Shown: positions 53,088 to 59,597 of the stretch, one piece after another
Position numbering within the stretch: the first letter of the stretch is position 1
Layout: the number at the start of each line of letters is the position of its first letter
The notes under the pieces: model-generated
Databases searched by the model: none
Seen by the model: the letters and a program-made list of their open reading frames with translations, nothing else
What the model was told of the DNA's origin: nothing
Program-made: the position numbers and the translations under genes
Assembly (NCBI GenBank): GCA_031254035.1
Contig: JAIRVF010000093.1
Coordinates: 1-59,597 of the forward strand
DNA: 59,597 nucleotides
Source: Paenibacillus sp.
Lineage (GTDB): Bacteria; Bacillota; Bacilli; Paenibacillales; Paenibacillaceae
Direction: 5' to 3'

Positions 53088-54380
53088 TTAACCGATAATA
53101 ATCCGCCCTTCCGGATAATTGAAGAGATCTTTCTTCTGATTGCGGGAGAGGGCATAGATGAGTGTTAACGGACCGATCCGGCCAAGGAACATGAGACAAA
53201 TGATCCATACTTTTCCGAAGGCGGTCAAATTTGTTGTCAGACCCATGGACAATCCGGTCGTTCCAAATGCTGAGGTCGATTCGAATAAAATAGTCAAGAA
53301 ATCCTGATGCTCCGTTAAGGATAAAAGCATGGAGAACAGGATCACAAGCAGCAGCGACAAAAGTGTCAGCGTGATCGCTTTATAGACGACACTCTTGGCG
53401 ATTCTTTTACGGAACAGGATGACATCTTCCCGTCCCCGGATCATAGAATGTACTGCGCTCAGCAAAAGGACAAAGGTTGTAATTTTAATGCCGCCGCCGG
53501 TCGATCCGGGAGCTGCCCCGATGAACATCAGCAAAATCAATAAAAACTGCGTAGATTCATGGAATGCTCCGATATCAAGTGTCGAGACGCCGCCGGAGCG
53601 GGTTGTCACTGACTGAAACATGGAGGCCAAAAATTTGCCGCCGATATGCAGCGGTTTTAACGTATTCGGATTGCTGAACTCCATGGCGAAAATGGCCACG
53701 GTACCCACAATGATCAGGATCGAAGTCGCGGACAGGACCACCTTGCTGTGAAGCGAGATTTTGCGCGTATTCGGAAATTCGATAAGATCCGAGAGCACGA
53801 TAAACCCGACTCCTCCGAGGAAAACAAGCCCCATCGTGACGATATTGATGTAGGGATCATTGACGTAAGGCGCCATGCCGCTGAAAGGGTCTCTTACAGT
53901 ACCCATCAGATCGAAACCTGCATTGTTAAACAGAGAGACGCTGTGAAAAATACCAAAGTAGATCGTTCTGCCCAGAGATAAATGCAGTGAAAAGAAAAAA
54001 TGAATCCCGAACAGCAGCGCTCCGGCTAATTCCACCAGTAGGGAATACAAAATGACCATTTTCACGAGACGGACTACGCCGTTGATCGAGCCGTAATTGA
54101 GCGCTTCCTGTAATATCAGCCGTTCACGTAAGGAGATTCGCTTGTTCAGTGCCAGAGCGATCAAGGAAGCCATGGTCATGAAACCGATACCGCCGACCTG
54201 CACTAGGATGATCATAACGATTTGGCCAAATATCGAAAATGTGGTCCCGGTATCCATCACGGTTAGTCCCGTCACACAAGTGGCGGAGGTGGCTGAAAAC
54301 AAGGCATTTAGAAACGGAATCTGCGTCCCGTCGGCTGAAGAAATAGGCAAAGAAAGTAGAAAGGTCCCCAGCGTAATCAT
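53088..54380 (-). CDS. KtrB/TrkH-type potassium uptake channel, start uncertain
   Basis: This channel subunit of a Na+-linked K+ uptake system has four repeated M-P-M units with selectivity-filter segments SATSATCVTGLTVMDTG, FHSVSLFNNAGFDLMG, FQSVTTRSGGVSTLDIG and FESTSAFGTTGLSMGL, each with the conserved Gly. From ATG 54380 it has 430 residues, but the first membrane segment is cut short. The frame remains open and homologous upstream (RIIRSKKITKNLLTPPKVLV FGFLL) to a TGA at 54456-54458, with no ATG, GTG or TTG in that part. GAAGGTGA lies just before AUC codons at 54452/54449. No ktrA/ktrC gene is adjacent. Confidence 0.85.
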   Translation of the reverse strand: MITLGTFLLSLPISSADGTQIPFLNALFSATSATCVTGLTVMDTGTTFSIFGQIVMIILVQVGGIGFMTMASLIALALNKRISLRERLILQEALNYGSINGVVRLVKMVILYSLLVELAGALLFGIHFFFSLHLSLGRTIYFGIFHSVSLFNNAGFDLMGTVRDPFSGMAPYVNDPYINIVTMGLVFLGGVGFIVLSDLIEFPNTRKISLHSKVVLSATSILIIVGTVAIFAMEFSNPNTLKPLHIGGKFLASMFQSVTTRSGGVSTLDIGAFHESTQFLLILLMFIGAAPGSTGGGIKITTFVLLLSAVHSMIRGREDVILFRKRIAKSVVYKAITLTLLSLLLVILFSMLLSLTEHQDFLTILFESTSAFGTTGLSMGLTTNLTAFGKVWIICLMFLGRIGPLTLIYALSRNQKKDLFNYPEGRIIIG

Positions 54381-54494
54381 GAGCAGAAACCCGAAGACTA
54401 AAACTTTAGGTGGAGTAAGTAAGTTTTTGGTTATTTTTTTAGATCGGATGATTCGTCACCTTCTTCATTCATGCATTCTTTATATTGTACCCAA

Positions 54495-55505
54495 TTATTG
54501 GCCTATTGTCTTTGCTGACGAGCGAATGATGAGTTCAGACGGCAAAATAACCTTTCTGGCCTCAGGTAAGGCGCTGCCTTGAATGCGCTCAACTAGCAGT
54601 TGAATACCCATGGCACCGAATTGGTAAGCAGGCTGGGCGGCGACGGTAAGAAACGGATCAAGCGCCGAAGACAAATCAAGATCATCGAAGCAGACTACCG
54701 ACATATCCTCAGGAACGCGTTTCCCCCGCTTTCGAAGCGCATTAATGACACCGACAGCCAAGAAGTTATTGGCCGCAAAAATGGCGGTAGGCGGAGATGG
54801 CTGCTCCAATAAACGGTTAAGCTGGTCTTCATCTTTGTACTCACGGTAGCTCTTATGTATAGCCAGATCTTCATCAAATGCAATGTCATGAAGACGAAGC
54901 GCCTCGGCATATCCTTCATACCGCAAACGGGCGGTGGACACATCAAGCGAACCATTCACCAGCGCAATGCGGCGATGGCCGAGACCGATCAAATATTCCA
55001 CAAGATTGCGAGCCCCCTGCTTGCTGTCCCCCGATACGATATCGGATTCAATGCCGGGGACGGCTCTGTCCATAATGACAAACGGAATGTTATGGGCGCG
55101 AAGTTTCTCCAGATGTTTCAAGGATTCATCACCTGCGGGAGCAAACAAGACGCCATCCACGCGTGTCGATAAAATCATGTCCACATAGTCCTGCTCTTTG
55201 CTGTAATCCTCATCGCTGTTGCCAAACAGGAGCCGATAGCCCAGCTTTTTGGCACTGTCTTCAGCACCGCGGGCGAGATTTGTATAAAACGGGTTTGTGA
55301 TGTCCGTAATAAGCAATGACAAAATCTGCGTTTGCTGCAGCACCAGACTGCGCGCATTGGAGTTCGGGATGTAGTTCAGTTCTTCCATGACCTTTTTGAC
55401 CCGTTTGCGGGTTTGTTCGCTGATCCGTCCCGTATTATTAATAACCTTCGAAACCGTCATGGCGGAAACGTTGGCCTTTTGTGCAATGTCGTAAATGGTA
55501 ACCAT
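54495..55505 (-). CDS. LacI-family regulator, probable repressor of the fucose operon
   Basis: The 336-residue regulator has the LacI HTH and hinge (VTIYDIAQKANVSAMTVSKV INN...YIPNSNARSLVLQQ) and a sugar-binding core (LLITDITNPFYTNLARGAED...VDGVLFAPAGDESL...PFVIMDRAVPG...PTAIFAANNFLAVGVINALR...VPEDMSVVCFDDLD). It is divergent from fucI, and the shared spacer contains two copies of a palindromic operator and a cre site, so it most likely represses the fucose genes and itself until a fucose-derived inducer binds. Effector and autoregulation are inferred from layout. Confidence 0.9.
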   Translation of the reverse strand: MVTIYDIAQKANVSAMTVSKVINNTGRISEQTRKRVKKVMEELNYIPNSNARSLVLQQTQILSLLITDITNPFYTNLARGAEDSAKKLGYRLLFGNSDEDYSKEQDYVDMILSTRVDGVLFAPAGDESLKHLEKLRAHNIPFVIMDRAVPGIESDIVSGDSKQGARNLVEYLIGLGHRRIALVNGSLDVSTARLRYEGYAEALRLHDIAFDEDLAIHKSYREYKDEDQLNRLLEQPSPPTAIFAANNFLAVGVINALRKRGKRVPEDMSVVCFDDLDLSSALDPFLTVAAQPAYQFGAMGIQLLVERIQGSALPEARKVILPSELIIRSSAKTIGQ

Positions 55506-55594
55506 CTGAAAGTGAAGCCCCTTTTTTGTATATGTATTGTTATCATACTACAGAATGATTACAAAATCCTGACGGAAAGAAAAATTGGATTGAC

Positions 55595-55609
55595 AGCAAT
55601 CGTTTTCAT
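55595..55609 (-). promoter_or_regulatory. cre site (CcpA) in the lacI-fucI spacer
   Basis: On the minus strand ATGAAAACGATTGCT matches WTGNAANCGNWNNCW at all 15 positions. It lies 90 bases upstream of the LacI-type gene and next to operator 1, so catabolite repression of the region is likely. Confidence 0.7.
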
Positions 55610-55617
55610 TGCTATTT

Positions 55618-55637
55618 TAAAGTTATCGGTAACCCTA
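55618..55637. promoter_or_regulatory. operator 1 of the fucose regulator
   Basis: TAAAGTTATCGGTAACCCTA matches operator 2 at 17 of 20 positions; the right half-site is identical and the left is degenerate. It is 148 bp from operator 2 and nearer the LacI-type gene. Confidence 0.7.
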
Positions 55638-55765
55638 TTACACGCTTGTCCCAGTAAAATAAACGATAATATCAATGTATCTTTCATTTTATGAATATCG
55701 TAAGATATTCGTCCTTGCAGGTAATTTTTTTATGTAAAATGAAATCTGCATTTATTTTTTTATAT

Positions 55766-55785
55766 TAGGGTTATCGATAACCCTA
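55766..55785. promoter_or_regulatory. operator 2, perfect palindrome before fucI
   Basis: TAGGGTTATCGATAACCCTA is a 20-bp perfect palindrome with a central CG, typical of LacI-family sites. It directly follows a possible -10 (TATATT, 55761-55766) and ends 50 bases before the fucI ATG, so binding there should block transcription. Confidence 0.8.
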
Positions 55786-55835
55786 TTTTTTGTAACCATA
55801 TTCCCATTCATATTTTCCGTGAGGAGGAAGAAACG

Positions 55836-57626
55836 ATGATGACAAAGGGCGCAAGGTGGAAGCAGGATTTTCCCAAGATTGGTATAAGACCGACCATTGA
55901 CGGTAGAAGAAAAGGTGTACGCGAGTCTCTTGAAGATATGACGATGAATTTGGCCAAAGCCGTATCTTCTTTGTTAAGTGAAAGTCTTCGTTATCCGGAC
56001 GGTTCTCCGGTGGAATGCGTAATTGCGGACACTTGCATCGGAGGCGTTGCCGAAGCTGCTGCCTGCGCGGATAAATTCGCGAAAGCCGGAGTTGGAGTAT
56101 CGATCACGGTTACGCCTTGCTGGTGTTACGGTACCGAAACGATGGATATGGACCCTGCGGTTCCTAAAGCGGTCTGGGGTTTTAACGGTACGGAAAGACC
56201 GGGTGCGGTATATTTGGCAGCCGTTTTGTCCGCCCATGCCCAGAAAGGGCTTCCGGCGTTCGGAATCTATGGCAGAGATGTTCAGGATTTGAATGACCCG
56301 TCCATTCCGGAGGATGTACAGGAGAAACTGCTCCGGTTTGCCAGAGCGGGCATGGCCACTGCGCTGATGAAAGGTAGATCTTATCTGTCCATTGGCTCGG
56401 TATCGATGGGAATTGCAGGCTCCATGATTGACCCTGATTTCTTCCAGGAATATTTGGGCATGCGCAACGAATATGTGGATATGTCGGAAATTACCCGCCG
56501 GGTGGAAGAGGAAATCTATGATCCGGAGGAATATCAGCTGGCTTTGGCTTGGGTAAAGGAAAATTGCAAGGAAGGTCCGGACAACAATCCGGCAAACATC
56601 CAGACCTCACGTGAGAAAAAGGACAAGGACTGGGAAATGGTCGTCAAAATGACGCAAATCGTCCGCGATCTGATGGTAGGGAACAAACGTCTTGAAGAGC
56701 TCGGCTTTGCGGAAGAAGCGCTGGGCCATAACGCAATCGTTTCTGGTTTCCAAGGACAACGTCAATGGACAGACCACTTCCCGAACGGCGACTTCCATGA
56801 AGCGATCCTGAACTCTTCGTTCGACTGGAACGGAATCCGCGCCCCGTATCTGGTGGCTACAGAAAATGACAGTCTGAACGGCGTATCGATGTTGTTTGGC
56901 CACCTTCTTACCAATACAGCCCAAATCTTTGCTGATGTTCGAACATATTGGAGTCCGGATGCCGTGCAACGGGTAACTGGTCATGAGCTGGCGGGCCTCG
57001 GACAAAACGGGCTTCTGCATCTGATCAACTCCGGTCCAGCCGCGCTCGACGGTACGGGAGAGCAGATGGAAGACGGCAAACCAGTCATGAAGCCGTTCTG
57101 GGAAATCACCGAAGAGGATATGAACAATTGCTTGCAAGCAACCTCCTGGCGACCTGCAGCGGTGGAATATTTCCGCGGCGGCGGCTTTTCTTCCGACTTC
57201 CTGACACGCGGCGGCATGCCTGTCACGATGTCTCGTCTCAACCTGGTGAAGGGGCTTGGACCTGTTCTGCAAATTGCGGAAGGTTACACGGTCGAGTTGC
57301 CGGAGGAAGTGCATGACAAGCTAGATAAACGTACGGATCCGACATGGCCAACCACTTGGTTTGCGCCGAACCTAACAGGAGAGGGAGCCTTCAAGGACGT
57401 ATATTCCGTTATGGATAACTGGGGCGCAAACCATGGGGCGATCAGTTACGGTCATATCGGTGCGGATTTGATCACCTTGGCATCCATTCTTCGGATTCCG
57501 GTCAGCATGCATAACGTAGCTGAGGAGCAAATATTCCGCCCGAGAGCTTGGGGTCTGTTTGGCACGAAGGATCCGGAAGCTGCGGATTACCGTGCATGCC
57601 AAAACTTTGGACCGATTTACAAGTAA
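55836..57626 (+). CDS. fucI: L-fucose isomerase
   Basis: The 596-residue cytoplasmic enzyme converts L-fucose to L-fuculose with Mn2+, the first step of fucose catabolism. Length and family blocks are standard: [96 protein letters not shown] and, near the C-terminus, the metal-site region [20 protein letters not shown] with [12 protein letters not shown] just before. GAGGAGGAAG precedes ATG 55836. The operon continues with a kinase and an aldolase. Control by the divergent LacI-type repressor and CcpA is inferred. Confidence 0.96.
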   Translation: MMTKGARWKQDFPKIGIRPTIDGRRKGVRESLEDMTMNLAKAVSSLLSESLRYPDGSPVECVIADTCIGGVAEAAACADKFAKAGVGVSITVTPCWCYGTETMDMDPAVPKAVWGFNGTERPGAVYLAAVLSAHAQKGLPAFGIYGRDVQDLNDPSIPEDVQEKLLRFARAGMATALMKGRSYLSIGSVSMGIAGSMIDPDFFQEYLGMRNEYVDMSEITRRVEEEIYDPEEYQLALAWVKENCKEGPDNNPANIQTSREKKDKDWEMVVKMTQIVRDLMVGNKRLEELGFAEEALGHNAIVSGFQGQRQWTDHFPNGDFHEAILNSSFDWNGIRAPYLVATENDSLNGVSMLFGHLLTNTAQIFADVRTYWSPDAVQRVTGHELAGLGQNGLLHLINSGPAALDGTGEQMEDGKPVMKPFWEITEEDMNNCLQATSWRPAAVEYFRGGGFSSDFLTRGGMPVTMSRLNLVKGLGPVLQIAEGYTVELPEEVHDKLDKRTDPTWPTTWFAPNLTGEGAFKDVYSVMDNWGANHGAISYGHIGADLITLASILRIPVSMHNVAEEQIFRPRAWGLFGTKDPEAADYRACQNFGPIYK

Positions 57627-57655
57627 TTCGGCTTGAAGCAGGATGAGGTGATAAC

Positions 57656-59158
57656 GTGAGCATGAAATCTTTGCATATGATGGCCGTCGATTTCGGTGCC
57701 AGCAGCGGTAGGGCGGTAACGGGGGAATTTGATGGGGAACGGTTGTCCATTCAGGAGATCCACCGTTTTGCTAATGAGCCCGTTCAGCTTGGCGAAAGGC
57801 TGCATTGGGATTTTTTGAAGCTGTTTCATGAGCTGAAGCGGGGGATCGCCAAGGCTAGGCAGCAGCTTGGTCGCACCCCCGCCTCGATCGCCGTGGATAC
57901 TTGGGGCGTGGACTATGGACTTGTCGATCCGAAAGGGCGTCTAATCGGCAACCCGTATCATTACCGAGATTTGCGTAGTGAACCGGCCATGAAAGAAGCT
58001 ATAAGGCTAATTCCGGAGACCGAACTTTATGCGCGGACCGGAATACAATCGTCTAGCATCAATACGGTATACCAATTGTTTGCTGAAGAGCAGCTCCGTC
58101 TTGAGCAGAACGCAGGCGATTGGCGGATGTTGTTTATGCCTGACTTATTCCATTACTATTTGTCCGGCGTGATGGCGAATGAGTACACTATTGCCAGTAC
58201 AAGCGGTATGCTTGATGCAATCAAAAGGGACTGGAGCACAGCAATTCTGGACGCTCTTTCACTCCCACAATCGTTATTGAGTCCGGTCATCATGCCGGGA
58301 ACGCGCCTTGGGGCAATACGGCCGGATATTTGCTCTGAGTTGTCCATCGAAGCCATGCCGGTGATTGCCGCTTCGGGGCATGATACGGCAGCGGCCGTCG
58401 CTTCCATACCTGCTGATGACGGACATTATGCCTTTATCAGCAGCGGGACATGGTCGTTAATGGGGATCGAACTGGATGAGCCCGTTTTAACGGAGCGGAG
58501 CAAACAGCTGTTCTTCAGCAATGAAGGTGGAGCTGATGGGAAAATTCGCTTGCTCAAAAACATTATGGGCTTGTGGTTGCTGCAGGAATGCCGTCGTTTC
58601 TGGGCGGTGGAAGGACCGGATCTCAGTTTTTCGGAGCTCATGGAAATGGCCCAGAATGCGCCGAAAAATTCCAGTTATATTGATGCGGGGGATACTGTAT
58701 TTTTGCCTCCAGGAAACATGCCGCAGCGGATTCAGGAATACTGCCGTGCCAGCGGGCAGTCCGTTCCACAGACACGCCCGGAAATCGTCCGGTGCATTCT
58801 GGAGAGTCTCGCTTTTAAATACGGGCAGACATTAAATGAAATCGAAGAATTGACCGGAAAACGTCTGGAGCGGATTCATATGGTCGGAGGAGGCATTCAG
58901 AACCGGCTTCTCTGTCAGCTGACCGCAAATGTGACTGGGAAAACCGTGATCGCAGGTCCGGTCGAAGCGACTTCGATCGGCAACCTTATGATGCAGGCGA
59001 AAGCACATGGTGAAGTGAATCATTTGGCGGAGATCCGCGAGATTGTTCGGCGATCCTTCCCGCCCGAAATATATATGCCCGAAGATGTGGAAGAGTGGGA
59101 AGATCGATATCGTAGATATGATCAACTGCTGGTTCTTCAGAAGACAAACGGTTATTGA
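57656..59158 (+). CDS. FGGY-family kinase (rhamnulokinase-like), probable L-fuculokinase
   Basis: The 500-residue ATP-dependent sugar kinase has N-terminal phosphate-1 motif MAVDFGASSGRAVTGEFDG, substrate segments LHWDFLKLF and VDTWGVDYGLVD, phosphate-2/adenosine elements AASGHDTAAAVASIP and SSGTWSLMG, and HMVGGGIQNRLLCQLTANVT GK. By sequence it is RhaB-type, but its position between fucI and a class II aldolase argues that it phosphorylates L-fuculose at O-1. AGGTGA places the start at GTG 57656, with ATG 57662 next. It starts 29 bases after fucI. Confidence 0.9.
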   Translation: MSMKSLHMMAVDFGASSGRAVTGEFDGERLSIQEIHRFANEPVQLGERLHWDFLKLFHELKRGIAKARQQLGRTPASIAVDTWGVDYGLVDPKGRLIGNPYHYRDLRSEPAMKEAIRLIPETELYARTGIQSSSINTVYQLFAEEQLRLEQNAGDWRMLFMPDLFHYYLSGVMANEYTIASTSGMLDAIKRDWSTAILDALSLPQSLLSPVIMPGTRLGAIRPDICSELSIEAMPVIAASGHDTAAAVASIPADDGHYAFISSGTWSLMGIELDEPVLTERSKQLFFSNEGGADGKIRLLKNIMGLWLLQECRRFWAVEGPDLSFSELMEMAQNAPKNSSYIDAGDTVFLPPGNMPQRIQEYCRASGQSVPQTRPEIVRCILESLAFKYGQTLNEIEELTGKRLERIHMVGGGIQNRLLCQLTANVTGKTVIAGPVEATSIGNLMMQAKAHGEVNHLAEIREIVRRSFPPEIYMPEDVEEWEDRYRRYDQLLVLQKTNGY

Positions 59159-59210
59159 AGCGGTCCACGAGGCCCGTTTTAAACAAAAGGATAGGAGAGT
59201 GTATGGAGAG

Positions 59211-59597
59211 ATGACGGAGTCACTGGAACAAAAAGTAAGGGAAGAGCTAACACTATATGCCCGTAAAACGGTGGCCAAAGGACTTGTCGTTGGTCCCGGA
59301 GGCAATATTAGCGCGAAAGCCGGCGATTTGATGCTGCTGTCTCCAAGCGGCTTTGCCCTTGAGGATATTGAACCTCATCAATGGATCCGCGTTGAGATCG
59401 AGTCCGGAAAGGTGTTGGATACAGAGGTCCGCCCTTCGTCCGAGGTGCTGATGCATCTTTACGCATACCGCGAAAATCCAGATATTCAAGCGATCGTGCA
59501 TACCCATCCCGCATACTGCATTGCGCTGACGCTTGTTGCACAGGAGCTGCCGATGTTGTTCCCTGATCAGGCAGCGCTGGTAGGCGAAGTCACCTTC
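59211..59597 (+). CDS. fucA: class II aldolase, probable L-fuculose-phosphate aldolase (partial)
   Basis: The frame from ATG 59211 is open for all 129 codons to the edge of the window (MTESLEQKVREELTLYARKT...). GPGGNISAKAGDLMLLSPSG FALEDIE is the phosphate-binding region, SSEVLMHLYAYRENPDIQAI the helix with the catalytic Glu region, and VHTHPAYCIAL carries two zinc ligands (HTH). It should split L-fuculose-1-phosphate into DHAP and L-lactaldehyde, completing the pathway. AGGAGAG lies 11 bases upstream, with an ATGGAGAGATGA mini-frame in between. L-rhamnulose-phosphate aldolase is the main alternative. The C-terminus is outside the window. Confidence 0.85.
   Translation, partial: MTESLEQKVREELTLYARKTVAKGLVVGPGGNISAKAGDLMLLSPSGFALEDIEPHQWIRVEIESGKVLDTEVRPSSEVLMHLYAYRENPDIQAIVHTHPAYCIALTLVAQELPMLFPDQAALVGEVTF

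Overview
The window looks like a chromosomal segment of a low-to-mid G+C Firmicute, most likely a Paenibacillus or close relative. This is an inference from gene content: S-layer-homology anchoring, GH18/FnIII/CBM chitinases, a FosB-type bacillithiol transferase plus a YfiT/BstA-type protein (bacillithiol users), a split ThrE exporter, a PfkB kinase, strong AGGAGG-type ribosome binding sites and frequent TTG/GTG starts. No rRNA, tRNA, CRISPR array, prophage or replication origin was seen.

Layout. 1-3150 is a decayed, AT-rich left end: a minus-strand remnant at the edge, two broken small genes, then a GNAT acetyltransferase, a VanW-like protein and a deleted GNAT. 3200-8690 holds a glycolipid-binding-like protein, a membrane-anchored hypothetical, a NUDIX hydrolase, acetyltransferases, a secreted Ala/Lys/His-rich protein and a two-component system whose kinase gene is broken. 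8930-13600 is a tandem pair of secreted chitinases behind a cre-like site. 13725-17083 carries a split ThrE-type exporter and, convergently, pepT plus a methyltransferase. 17880-18730 is an autoregulated MerR/TipA-type regulator with an apparent internal start for the drug-binding domain alone. 20011-26202 encodes a 2063-residue exported protein with lamin-tail domains, a calcineurin-like phosphoesterase and three SLH domains.

26550-33840 contains murI, bdhA divergent from a LacI regulator, fosB, a histidine phosphatase, a PfkB sugar kinase and a HAD phosphatase. 33915-37013 is an ABC-transporter operon preceded by a promoter, a structured leader and an intrinsic terminator (candidate attenuator or riboswitch). 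37188-40890 is an AT-rich island: a membrane serine hydrolase, a lipoprotein, a dispersed repeat, an IS4-type transposase remnant and a regulator fragment. 41064-48945 holds a cold-shock protein, a DJ-1/PfpI protein next to a broken LysR gene, a methyltransferase, PadR and MerR regulators, a VOC protein, a YhgE/Pip-type membrane protein and a BstA-like protein. 49148-52993 has an ECF sigma factor with its DUF4179-type partner and a LiaSR/NarXL-like two-component pair. 53088 to the end holds a KtrB-type K+ transporter with an unusual start, a LacI regulator and the divergent L-fucose operon (isomerase, kinase, aldolase), with paired palindromic operators and a perfect cre in the shared spacer.

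The most striking overall observation is the number of genes with discrete lesions (at least eight), several at homopolymers; these are either real recent decay or sequencing errors. The best candidates for undescribed biology are the ABC-operon leader, the internal start of the TipA-like gene, the lamin-tail/phosphoesterase/SLH protein, the looping-type fucose operators and the palindrome at the bdhA start site.
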